This document shows, piece by piece, positions 23,576 to 31,283 of a stretch of DNA of 36,582 nucleotides. Position 1 is the first letter of the stretch; each line of letters starts with the position of its first letter. Source of the DNA: a bacterium (GTDB lineage Bacteria > Actinomycetota > Acidimicrobiia > Acidimicrobiales > RAAP-2); the NCBI GenBank assembly GCA_027365055.1, contig DAHXOD010000004.1, forward strand, positions 1 through 36,582, given 5' to 3'. Made by a program: the position numbers and the translations under genes. The notes beneath the pieces are model-generated. The model searched no databases. It saw nothing but the letters and a program-made list of their open reading frames with translations, and was not told the DNA's origin.

Positions 23576-24895
23576 GTGGTGACCGACGACCGTTCTGCTG
23601 CGCGCGCCCCGACGGGGACCCACGACGTGCTGTGGCCCGAGTCCACGCGCTGGGAGGCGCTCCTCGCCCGTTTCGCCGGGTGGGTCGAGCGGGCCGGCTA
23701 CGGGCTGGCCCATACCCCGATCTTCGAGGACGTGAGGGTGTTCCGGCGCGGGATCGGCGAGGCGAGCGATGTGGTGGGCAAGGAGATGTACGAGTTCGAG
23801 GACCGGGGTGGCCGGACGTTGGCGTTGCGCCCGGAAGGCACCGCCCCCATGGTCCGGGCGTTCGTCCAGCATCGTCCACCCCTCCCGTGGAAGGCCTGGT
23901 ACGCCACGCCCGCCTTCCGTTACGAGCGTCCGCAGGCCGGACGCTACCGCCAGCACCACCAGTTGGGGGTCGAGGCGCTCGGTCCGACCGATCCTGACCT
24001 CGACGTCGAGGTGGTGGCCCTGGCCGACGGGTTCTTCCGCTCGGTCGGCCTGGCGGCCTTCGAGCTGAAACTCAACTCCATGGGCGACGGGTTGTGCCGC
24101 CCGGCCTACGTGGCGCTGCTGCGCGACTACCTCGGCGAACGGCGCGACGCCCTCTGCGACGAGCACGTCGCCCGGTTCGAGTCCAACCCGTTGCGCACGC
24201 TCGACTGCAAGCGGGCGCCGTGCCGTGCGGCCACGGACGGCGCCCCCAGGCTGGTCGACCATCTCTGCGAGTCCTGCGCGGCTCACTTCGATCGGGTCCT
24301 CGGCGGCTTGGCCGCGCTCGGCGTCCCCTACCGGCTCGACCACCGGCTGGTCCGTGGTTTCGACTACTACACCCGCACCACGTTCGAGTTCGCCTCCGGT
24401 GCGCTCGACGCCGCGCAGAACGGCATCGGGGGTGGGGGTCGCTACGACGGCCTGGTCGAGATGCTCGGTGGACCGGCGACGCCGGGGATCGGGTTCGGCA
24501 TCGGGGTCGAGCGGCTGCTGATGGCCTGCGACGCCGAGGACGTCTTTCCGGTCCAGCCCCCCGTGCTCGACGCGTTCGTCGTCGACGTCGCCGGCGGCGA
24601 GGTGGCCCGGGATCTGAGCGCCCGGCTGCGCCAGGCTGGCCTACGAGCAGATCGGGCCTTCGACGGGCGATCGATGAAGTCTCAGCTGAAGGCGGCCGAC
24701 CGCTCGGGCGCACGGGTGGCGCTCCTGTTCGGGCCGGACCAGGCGGGGACCGGGACGGTGATCGTCAGGCCTCTGCGGGGGACCGGGGAGCAGCGCACGG
24801 TGGCGCTTCGTGAGGTGGTAGAAGCTGTGCGGGCCGCATGCACCCTCGAAGGCGGGCCCACGGGGGCCGAGCCGACCCGAAAGGACCAACCATGA
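23576..24895 (+). CDS. hisS: Histidine-tRNA ligase
   Basis: 439 residues, class II synthetase charging tRNA-His. Features: P-T-G-T-H-D-V (12-18), L-R-P-E-G-T-A (84-90), motif 2 F-R-Y-E-R-P-Q-A-G-R-Y-R-Q (114-126), the histidine-specific R-G-F-D-Y-Y-T-R-T, G-G-G-G-R-Y-D-G-L and motif 3 G-F-G-I-G-V-E-R-L. A C-terminal anticodon-binding domain follows (about 335-425). The start is GTG 23576 or the adjacent GTG 23579, just after the rel stop (23569-23571); an upstream in-frame ATG at 23534 would overlap rel by 38 nt and add 14 unconserved residues. Its stop overlaps the aspS ATG. Confidence 0.95.
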   Translation: MVTDDRSAARAPTGTHDVLWPESTRWEALLARFAGWVERAGYGLAHTPIFEDVRVFRRGIGEASDVVGKEMYEFEDRGGRTLALRPEGTAPMVRAFVQHRPPLPWKAWYATPAFRYERPQAGRYRQHHQLGVEALGPTDPDLDVEVVALADGFFRSVGLAAFELKLNSMGDGLCRPAYVALLRDYLGERRDALCDEHVARFESNPLRTLDCKRAPCRAATDGAPRLVDHLCESCAAHFDRVLGGLAALGVPYRLDHRLVRGFDYYTRTTFEFASGALDAAQNGIGGGGRYDGLVEMLGGPATPGIGFGIGVERLLMACDAEDVFPVQPPVLDAFVVDVAGGEVARDLSARLRQAGLRADRAFDGRSMKSQLKAADRSGARVALLFGPDQAGTGTVIVRPLRGTGEQRTVALREVVEAVRAACTLEGGPTGAEPTRKDQP

Positions 24896-26718
24896 CCGCC
24901 AACTCTGGAGCGCTCGGCGTCACGTCGATGCGGACCCATCTCTGCGGGCGGGTCGCCATCTCCGACGTGGGCACCGCCGTCCGGGTCTGTGGCTGGGTGG
25001 CCAAACGCCGTGAGCACGGCGAGCACCTGGCGTTCATCGACCTGCGCGACCACACCGGCATCGTCCAGTGCGTGGTCCCGGGCACGGTGGACGTCCGCAG
25101 CGAGTACGTGCTCGCGATCGAAGGCGTGGTCCGACCTCGCCCCGAGGGGACGGTCAACCCGGACCTTCCCACTGGGATGGTGGAGCTCGGGGAGTGCTCG
25201 GTGACCGTGCTGGCATCGGCCGACCCGCCACCGTTCGTGGTCGAGGACCGGGTGGAGGTCGACGAGGGGATCCGGCTCAAGTACCGCTATGTCGACCTGC
25301 GGCGCCCCCGGATGCAGGCGAACCTGCGCCTGCGGGCCGCAGTGAACGGCGCGCTCCGGGCGGCCATGGATCGTCAGGGCTTCGTGGAGGTCGAGACCCC
25401 GCTCCTGTGGGCGCCCACGCCCGAGGGCGCTCGGGAGTTCGTCGTCCCGAGCCGCCTCCACCATGGCTCGTCCTACGTGCTGCCCCAGAGCCCGCAGTTG
25501 GCCAAGCAGCTCCTGATGGTGGCCGGTGTCGACCGCTACTACCAGATCGCCCGTTGCCTGCGCGACGAGGATCTCCGAGCCGACCGCCAGTTCGAGTTCT
25601 CCCAGCTTGACATCGAAGCGTCGTTCGTCACTCAACCGGACATCCTCGGCTTCGTCTCCGAAGCGGTGCTCGATGGCGCCGAGGCGGCGACCGGCGAGCG
25701 ACCGGGTTCGATCGAAACGATGACCTGGGCCCAGGCCATCGACCGGTTCGGTACCGACAAGCCCGACCTGCGATTCGGAATGGAGCTGATCGACCTTTCG
25801 GCGGTCTTCGAGGGCACCGAGGTGAAGGCGTTCGGTGCACCGTGCGTCCGTGCCATCGTGCTCCCGGGGGGCGCCACGCTCTCTCGGTCGCGGCTCGACA
25901 CTCTCACCGACCGGGCCAAGGCGATGGGCGCCAGGGGTCTGGCCTGGTTCCGGGTGACAGACGGTGAAGGCGAGGGCGCCGGCAACGGCGGCGGTGCCGG
26001 CAACGGTGGCGGTGCCGGCAACGGTGGCGCTGTCGGGCTCGACTCGCCGCTCGACCGGTTCCTGTCCGAGGACGAGCGGTCGGGCTTGCTGGCCGGCACC
26101 GCGGCCCAGGCCGGAGACCTGGTGCTGGTGGTGGCAGACGAGTACCGGTTGGCCTGCACCGTGCTCGGCCAGCTCCGTGTGGAGCTGGCCGGTCGGCCGG
26201 TCTCCGAAGGTCCCTATCGGTACGTGTGGGTGGTCGACTTCCCGATGTTCGACGGTGTGGACGGCGCCGGTCACCCGGTTGCGGCCCATCACCCGTTCAC
26301 CATGCCCCATCCCGACGATCTCGACCGGCTCGAAACAGACCCGCTCTCGGTCCGCTCCCAGGCCTATGACCTGGTGCTCAATGGATGGGAGCTCGGGTCG
26401 GGCAGCGTCCGGATCCATCGGGGCGACATCCAGGGCCGGGTGTTCGCCGTGCTCGGGATCAGCGAGGAGGAGGCGGAGTCTCGCTTCGGGTTTCTGCTCG
26501 GGGCGTTCCGCTACGGAGCACCTCCTCACGCCGGCTTCGCGGTAGGGATCGACCGGCTGGCCGCCATCTTCGCCGGCGAGGACAGCATCCGCGAAGTGAT
26601 CGCGTTCCCCAAGACCCAGTCGGGTTCCGACCCGATGACCGGCGCTCCGAAGCCGGTGTCCCCCGGCACCCTCGCCGAGCTCGGAGTGCGCTCGGTCGCG
26701 GTACCGGCCCAGGGCTGA
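24892..26718 (+). CDS. aspS: Aspartate-tRNA ligase, probably non-discriminating
   Basis: 608 residues, bacterial-type class II synthetase. The N-terminal OB-fold has C-G-W-V-A-K-R-R-E-H-G and F-I-D-L-R-D. Motif 2 is about C-L-R-D-E-D-L-R-A-D-R-Q-F-E-F-S-Q-L-D, and motif 3 ends G-F-A-V-G-I-D-R-L. The GAD insertion domain carries a Gly/Ala/Asn repeat (residues 362-379). His42 in R-R-E-H-G corresponds to the position where His marks non-discriminating bacterial AspRS and Leu marks discriminating ones. That suggests it also charges tRNA-Asn for GatCAB conversion (inference). The ATG overlaps the hisS stop (ATGA). Confidence 0.95.
   Translation: MTANSGALGVTSMRTHLCGRVAISDVGTAVRVCGWVAKRREHGEHLAFIDLRDHTGIVQCVVPGTVDVRSEYVLAIEGVVRPRPEGTVNPDLPTGMVELGECSVTVLASADPPPFVVEDRVEVDEGIRLKYRYVDLRRPRMQANLRLRAAVNGALRAAMDRQGFVEVETPLLWAPTPEGAREFVVPSRLHHGSSYVLPQSPQLAKQLLMVAGVDRYYQIARCLRDEDLRADRQFEFSQLDIEASFVTQPDILGFVSEAVLDGAEAATGERPGSIETMTWAQAIDRFGTDKPDLRFGMELIDLSAVFEGTEVKAFGAPCVRAIVLPGGATLSRSRLDTLTDRAKAMGARGLAWFRVTDGEGEGAGNGGGAGNGGGAGNGGAVGLDSPLDRFLSEDERSGLLAGTAAQAGDLVLVVADEYRLACTVLGQLRVELAGRPVSEGPYRYVWVVDFPMFDGVDGAGHPVAAHHPFTMPHPDDLDRLETDPLSVRSQAYDLVLNGWELGSGSVRIHRGDIQGRVFAVLGISEEEAESRFGFLLGAFRYGAPPHAGFAVGIDRLAAIFAGEDSIREVIAFPKTQSGSDPMTGAPKPVSPGTLAELGVRSVAVPAQG
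25975..26028 (+). repeat. 18-bp tandem repeat, 3 copies, inside aspS
   Basis: Units at 25975-25992, 25993-26010 and 26011-26028, close to GGTGCCGGCAACGGTGGC and differing only at wobble positions. They encode G-A-G-N-G-G three times in a loop of the GAD domain, just before S-P-L-D-R-F-L. Confidence 0.95.
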
Positions 26719-26726
26719 GTCTCGAG

Positions 26727-28088
26727 GTGGCCGCCGAGGACCTGTTCTCCGACGCGGCCGAGCGACGGGTCGCCGCCCGCGCCCCCCTGGCCGCCCGCCT
26801 GCGTCCCCGGACGCTCGACGAGATCGTCGGTCAGCAGCACCTGCTCGGGCCGGGAGCGCCGTTGCGGGCGCTCATCGAGTCGGACCGGCTGACGTCGGCG
26901 ATCCTGTGGGGACCTCCGGGAACGGGGAAGACCACCCTGGCGACGGTGGTGGCGTCGGCCACCGCCAAGCGATTCGTTCCGCTCTCCGCGGTGACCGCCG
27001 GCGTCAAGGACGTCCGCCACGTGGTCGACGACGCCAAGCGACTCCTCGGGGAGCAGGGGAGAGGGACCATCCTCTTTTTGGACGAGGTCCATCGGTTCAA
27101 CCGCTCGCAACAGGACGCGCTGCTCCCGTCGGTGGAAGAAGGTCTGCTGGTGCTGATCGGGGCCACCACGGAGAACCCGTTCTTCGAGGTCAACGCCCCG
27201 CTCCTGTCGCGCTCCACCTTGTGGCGGCTGGAACCGCTGTCGGACCGCGAGCTCACCGAGGTGGTGGCCCGGGCCTCTGCCGCGGAGCGCGCCTCGGTGG
27301 AGCCGGATGCGGTGGCCGCCTTGGTCGGCCTGGCCGATGGGGACGCGCGGGCGGTGCTGACCACGTTGGAGGTGGCGTTCGCCCTGGCCGGGGACCGACC
27401 GGTCGTCCTCGGCGACGTGGAGCGGGCCCGCAACGCGCGGCTCCAGCACTACGGCGAACAGGACCACTACGACCAGATCTCCGCGTTCATCAAATCGGTG
27501 CGGGGATCGGACCCTGACGCCGGGCTCTACTGGTTGGCGCGCCTGCTCGAGTCGGGTGAGGATGCGCGGTTCATCGCTCGCCGGCTGGTGATCCTGGCCA
27601 GCGAGGACATCGGGGAGGCGGATCCCCTGGCTCTGGTGGTCGCCGACGCCGCCGCCCGGGCGGTGGAGTTCGTCGGGCTGCCCGAGGCCCAGCTCAATCT
27701 GGCCCAGGCGGTGGTGCACCTGGCGTGCGCGCCCAAGTCCAACCGGGTCACGGTGGCGCTCGGCCGTGCCCAGCGCGACGTGCGGGATGGCCCTCGAGGG
27801 GACGTTCCCGCCCACCTCCGAGACGCGCACTACCGGAGTGCGGCGACGATCGGCCACGGTGAGGGCTACGTCTACCCGCACGACCAGCCCGGAGCTTGGG
27901 TGGATCAACAGTACCGCCCGGCCGAGCTGGGGGTCGCCCGGTACTACGAGCCCAGCGATCGCGGTCACGAAGCAGTGGTGGCCGAACGGCTCCGGAGCCG
28001 GCGTTCCGCCGGCAGTGGCGGAGAGCGCAGTGGTGACGGTGGAGAGGGCGGGGATCGCAGTGGTGACGGCGGGACCCGGTCTGCCTAG
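26727..28088 (+). CDS. rarA: Replication-associated recombination ATPase RarA (MgsA)
   Basis: 453 residues, AAA+ ATPase of the RarA/MgsA/WRNIP1 family that acts at stalled replication forks. Walker A is G-P-P-G-T-G-K-T (62-69) and Walker B is L-F-L-D-E-V-H-R-F-N (116-125). G-A-T-T-E-N-P-F-F-E is the family sensor segment. The C-terminal half has D-Q-I-S-A-F-I-K-S-V-R-G-S-D-P-D-A-G-L-Y and A-S-E-D-I-G, family hallmarks. The GTG at 26727, 8 nt after the aspS stop, begins the conserved E-D-L-F segment. The last ~30 residues are a Gly/Ser/Asp/Arg tail with a repeated R-S-G-D-G-G (CGCAGTGGTGACGG at 28026 and 28056). Confidence 0.94.
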   Translation: MAAEDLFSDAAERRVAARAPLAARLRPRTLDEIVGQQHLLGPGAPLRALIESDRLTSAILWGPPGTGKTTLATVVASATAKRFVPLSAVTAGVKDVRHVVDDAKRLLGEQGRGTILFLDEVHRFNRSQQDALLPSVEEGLLVLIGATTENPFFEVNAPLLSRSTLWRLEPLSDRELTEVVARASAAERASVEPDAVAALVGLADGDARAVLTTLEVAFALAGDRPVVLGDVERARNARLQHYGEQDHYDQISAFIKSVRGSDPDAGLYWLARLLESGEDARFIARRLVILASEDIGEADPLALVVADAAARAVEFVGLPEAQLNLAQAVVHLACAPKSNRVTVALGRAQRDVRDGPRGDVPAHLRDAHYRSAATIGHGEGYVYPHDQPGAWVDQQYRPAELGVARYYEPSDRGHEAVVAERLRSRRSAGSGGERSGDGGEGGDRSGDGGTRSA

Positions 28089-28103
28089 GCCAGACTGACA
28101 CCT

Positions 28104-30395
28104 ATGCCGGCGTGTCCGAAGGTAGGGAGGAGCCGGGGCCGACGACCCTTCCTGCCCCGACGACATGATCGGCCTCACCAGCCGGCGTGGTTGCCGGCGA
28201 CCGTCGTCGTGACGGTGACCGTGACCGTCGTCGTGGCCGTGCTGACCGCAGCGGCCCTCCCCGACGGGCGGGCGGCAGCCACTCCGGCACCGTCCCGTGC
28301 CACCCCGGCGCTTGCAGCTCCGGCGGCCCTGGTGCGACTGGGCGGTGGGAGGCCACCGCTCCCGCCGGGGAGCACCGTGACCGGGGTGGCGAGCGCGGAC
28401 GTGCCGGTGACGGTCGACCTCTCCTTGAGGCCACGTGATCCGGCGGGCCTGGCTGCCTTCATCCGGACGGTGGACGATCCGGGATCACCCCGGTTCCGCC
28501 ACTTCCTGCAGCCCGGTGCGTTCGCGGCGGCATTCGGACCGTCACCGTCCACGGTGGGCGCCGCTCGGGCCTGGCTGGCGAGCGACGGCTTCCGGGTGGG
28601 ACCGACCGCGCCCGACCGGTTGCTGATCCCGTTCACCGCCACGACGGGGCAGGTTGCGCGCGCGTTGGGGATCGCGGTGGACACGGTGGTGCTGCCCTCC
28701 GGTCGCGTGGCCCGGATTCCCTCGCAGGGGCCGCTGGTGCCCGGGAACCTCGCCCCGTCCATCGCCGGAGTGGTCGGACTGGACACCGTGAGCCGGCCCC
28801 ACGCACAGCCGCTCGCCGGGTCGTCGCGGCCGGCGGCCACCGTGCCCGGACCACTCTATTCGGCGGTGGTGCCCCAGAGCACCACGACCGGCCCGCAACC
28901 CTGCTCCTCGGCGGTCGCGCTCCAGCCCAGTGGGTACACCGCCAACCAGCTCGCCGGCACCTACGGCTTCGATTCGCTCTATCGGTCCGGCCGCACCGGA
29001 GCGGGGGAGACGGTCGGGGTCTACGAGCTCGAGCCGTTCACCACCAGTGACGTCACCGCCTATGAACGCTGCTACGGGCTGTCCGTGCCGGTTCACACCG
29101 TCGCCGTCGACGGCGGGGCGTTCGGGCCCCAGTCGGGGGAGGCGGCCTTGGACATCGAAGACATCGCCGGACTGGCCCCGGGAGCCTCGATCTCGGTCTA
29201 CTCGGGCCCGGCACTCGGGAGCGGCCCCATCGACACCTACGCCAGGATCGTCGACGACGACAGCGCAACGGTCATCTCGACCAGCTGGGGACAGTGCGAG
29301 CCCCAGATGGATCCGGTCGAGCAGGCGACCGAGACTGCGCTGTTCGAACAGGCGGCGGCCCAGGGGCAGACGGTGCTCGCTGCGTCGGGTGACTCCGGAT
29401 CGTCGGACTGTCTGAGTGCGAACACCCCGACGGACGTGTCGCTGCAGGTCGACGACCCGGCCGACCAGCCTTGGGTCACCGGCGTGGGGGGCACGTCGTT
29501 GGTGAGCGCCGGCGCCACCCCGACGGAGACCGTTTGGAACGCCGGCGGCGGCGCCGGCGGTGGCGGGGTCTCCACCGACTTCGCTCAGCCGGGGTGGCAG
29601 TCCGGTCACGGGGTCGGTGGCGCGGTCGCGGCGGCGCAGTGCGCCTCGCTGGGACGGGCGACATGCCGGGAGGTCCCCGACGTCTCCGCTTCGGCCGATC
29701 CGGCTCATGGTTACATCGTCTACTACGCCGGTGACTGGACGGTGCTGGGGGGGACCAGCGGGGCCGCGCCGCTGTGGGCGGCGCTCATCGCCGTGGTGGA
29801 CCAGGGACTTCCGTCACCGGTCGGCTTTCTGAACCCGGCGCTCTACGCGTGTGGGGCATCGCCGTCGATCTTCAACGACGTGACGGCCGGTTCGAACGAC
29901 CTGGTGAACCCGGGCGGCAGCCACTACCTCGCCACCTCAGGGTACGACCTGGCGACCGGCTGGGGATCCCCGAACGGTCCTGCGCTGGCCAGCGAGCTGG
30001 CGGCACCGCCGATCTGTCCCGAGGTGCTCGGGCTCAGCCGGACATCCGGGCCGGTGTCCGGGGGGGAGACGATGACCATCTCCGGTGCGTACCTCTCGGG
30101 TGCGCTGTCGGTGCAGTTCGGCACTACGACAGCCGCGTTCACGATCGACACTTCCACGTCGCTCTCCGTGGTGGTCCCACCAGGTCCAGCGCAAGGAACC
30201 ACCGTCGCCGTCACCGTCCGCAACCGCTTCGGACCGAGCAGTCCGTCGGTCGCCAGTCGCTTCACGTACGTGATGCCGGGCTACTGGCTGGTGGCGTCCG
30301 ACGGCGGGGTGTTCGCCTTCGGGAGCGCCGGCTTCTACGGCTCGACCGGCGGGATGACCTTGAACCGACCGATCGTGGGCATGGCCGCGGCCTAG
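28104..30395 (+). CDS. Secreted S53 (sedolisin/kumamolisin-type) serine-carboxyl peptidase
   Basis: 763 residues. A basic N-terminus and a hydrophobic segment (about 31-52, Val/Thr-rich) act as a signal peptide or anchor. A pro-domain spans about 95-235 (F-I-R-T-V-D-D-P-G-S-P-R-F-R-H-F-L matches the pro-kumamolisin activation domain). The catalytic domain holds Glu346 and Asp350 in S-G-E-A-A-L-D-I-E, Asp430 in A-A-S-G-D-S-G, and the nucleophile Ser552 in G-G-T-S-G-A-A-P. Its C-terminal calcium loop has N-D-V-T-A-G-S-N and G-Y-D-L-A-T-G-W-G-S-P. This family cleaves proteins at acid pH. An IPT/TIG-like domain follows (about 638-723), then one copy of G-Y-W-L-V-A-S-D-G-G-V-F-A-F-G, ending in P-I-V-G-M-A-A-A. 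The ATG is 15 nt after the rarA stop; a weak CAGACT precedes it by 7 nt. Confidence 0.92.
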   Translation: MPACPKVGRSRGRRPFLPRRHDRPHQPAWLPATVVVTVTVTVVVAVLTAAALPDGRAAATPAPSRATPALAAPAALVRLGGGRPPLPPGSTVTGVASADVPVTVDLSLRPRDPAGLAAFIRTVDDPGSPRFRHFLQPGAFAAAFGPSPSTVGAARAWLASDGFRVGPTAPDRLLIPFTATTGQVARALGIAVDTVVLPSGRVARIPSQGPLVPGNLAPSIAGVVGLDTVSRPHAQPLAGSSRPAATVPGPLYSAVVPQSTTTGPQPCSSAVALQPSGYTANQLAGTYGFDSLYRSGRTGAGETVGVYELEPFTTSDVTAYERCYGLSVPVHTVAVDGGAFGPQSGEAALDIEDIAGLAPGASISVYSGPALGSGPIDTYARIVDDDSATVISTSWGQCEPQMDPVEQATETALFEQAAAQGQTVLAASGDSGSSDCLSANTPTDVSLQVDDPADQPWVTGVGGTSLVSAGATPTETVWNAGGGAGGGGVSTDFAQPGWQSGHGVGGAVAAAQCASLGRATCREVPDVSASADPAHGYIVYYAGDWTVLGGTSGAAPLWAALIAVVDQGLPSPVGFLNPALYACGASPSIFNDVTAGSNDLVNPGGSHYLATSGYDLATGWGSPNGPALASELAAPPICPEVLGLSRTSGPVSGGETMTISGAYLSGALSVQFGTTTAAFTIDTSTSLSVVVPPGPAQGTTVAVTVRNRFGPSSPSVASRFTYVMPGYWLVASDGGVFAFGSAGFYGSTGGMTLNRPIVGMAAA

Positions 30396-30450
30396 GGGCT
30401 CGCCGGACCGGATCCCTCGGCGGTGGTGGGTCGGTGCCACAAGCAGGTTC

Positions 30451-30456
30451 TAAGCT
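30451..30456 (+). promoter_or_regulatory. -10 element TAAGCT, near-leaderless promoter
   Basis: TAAGCT ends 9 nt before the ATG at 30466. It would drive the DUF948-like gene and possibly the genes after it. Confidence 0.5.
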
Positions 30457-30465
30457 GTCACGACC

Positions 30466-30879
30466 ATGACCTCCGGTGACACCTTCGTGCTCGTCGCCGC
30501 GATCGCCTGTCTGGTGAGCGTGCTGGTGCTGGTCGTCACGGTGGCCGCGTTGCGCGGCCAGGTGCGCGAGTTGCGGGGGATCACCGACGACCTGCGCAGG
30601 CAGACACTGCCTCTGCTGACCGAAGCGCACCGCGTGGTCGACCAGGCGTCGTCGGAGCTCGAGCGGGTGGGAGCGGTGCTCGAATCGACCGAGTCGGTCC
30701 ATGCCACGGTCGATTCTGCGTCCCGGCTCGCCTATCGGGCGTTCGCCAACCCGGTGGTCAAGGTGCTCGCGGTCAAGGCAGGGGCGGCCGGGGGCGTTCG
30801 ACGGTTGCGGACCCGCACGGGGGGCTCTGGCCCCAGCCGGCCTTCCGGTGCGGAGAGCCGGCGGACGGGAGCGTCCTGA
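30466..30879 (+). CDS. DUF948-like single-pass membrane protein
   Basis: 137 residues. One membrane helix near the N-terminus (about 7-30, V-L-V-A-A-I-A-C-L-V-S-V-L-V-L-V-V) is followed by a long amphipathic, probably coiled-coil helix (33-90) and a basic Arg/Gly/Ser tail. Small DUF948 proteins sit upstream of alaS in many actinobacteria together with a second small protein, as here. Their role is unknown. The ATG is supported by a -10 element 9 nt upstream, and the next gene starts 3 nt after the stop. Confidence 0.8.
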   Translation: MTSGDTFVLVAAIACLVSVLVLVVTVAALRGQVRELRGITDDLRRQTLPLLTEAHRVVDQASSELERVGAVLESTESVHATVDSASRLAYRAFANPVVKVLAVKAGAAGGVRRLRTRTGGSGPSRPSGAESRRTGAS

Positions 30880-30882
30880 CCG

Positions 30883-31272
30883 ATGCCGAAGCGGACGTTC
30901 TGGTTGGTGACCGGCGCGGCGCTGGGAGCGGGCTCCTCGCTGTGGGCGGAGCGACGAATCCGGCGGACGGTGGCTGAGGCCGCCGCACGGCTGCAGCCCG
31001 ACTCGATAGCGGCCGAGGTGGGTCGCGCCACCCGCAACGGCATCGAGCGTGTCGGCGAGCGGGTCCGGGACGCGGTGGCGACCGGCCGCGAGGAGATGCA
31101 CCTCCACGAGGAGCAACTGTGGGAAGGCCTGGCCGATGCAGGGGCCGTGCCCGCCGGTCGGGAACCGGTCACCCACGTGGCCGCCGATGGAACCCGGGCC
31201 GCCTCGCGGCGCATCGTCCGGGGCACCCGTTTCCCGGTCCCGGCCGCCCAACCACCTCGCAGGGGCCGGTAG
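30883..31272 (+). CDS. Small conserved protein upstream of alaS
   Basis: 129 residues, function unknown. The N-terminus P-K-R-T-F-W-L-V-T-G-A-A-L-G-A-G-S-S-L-W-A-E-R is a short hydrophobic segment (about 6-21), perhaps a membrane anchor. A charged helical region (24-85) and a Pro/Arg-rich end follow. By position it corresponds to the small protein (DUF6167-type in Streptomyces, from memory) between the DUF948 gene and alaS. It probably shares a transcript with the DUF948 gene. Its TAG stop forms the first three bases of the alaS -10 element. Confidence 0.72.
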   Translation: MPKRTFWLVTGAALGAGSSLWAERRIRRTVAEAAARLQPDSIAAEVGRATRNGIERVGERVRDAVATGREEMHLHEEQLWEGLADAGAVPAGREPVTHVAADGTRAASRRIVRGTRFPVPAAQPPRRGR

Positions 31273-31275
31273 GCT
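31270..31275 (+). promoter_or_regulatory. -10 element TAGGCT, leaderless promoter of alaS
   Basis: TAGGCT ends 8 nt before the alaS GTG at 31284, and its TAG is the stop codon of the preceding gene. It is the same hexamer as before the aldolase gene. No Shine-Dalgarno is present. Confidence 0.5.
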
Positions 31276-31283
31276 CACCCGTC

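Noticed and set aside
24682-26529. Minus-strand open frame of 615 codons opposite hisS/aspS
   Set aside because: Same composition artefact; aspS motifs on the plus strand are intact.
30396-30465. Continuation of the S53 peptidase repeat module by a frameshift after the stop
   Set aside because: None of the three frames beyond the stop shows another G-Y-W-L-V-A-S-D-G-G unit, so there is no sign of a broken longer array.
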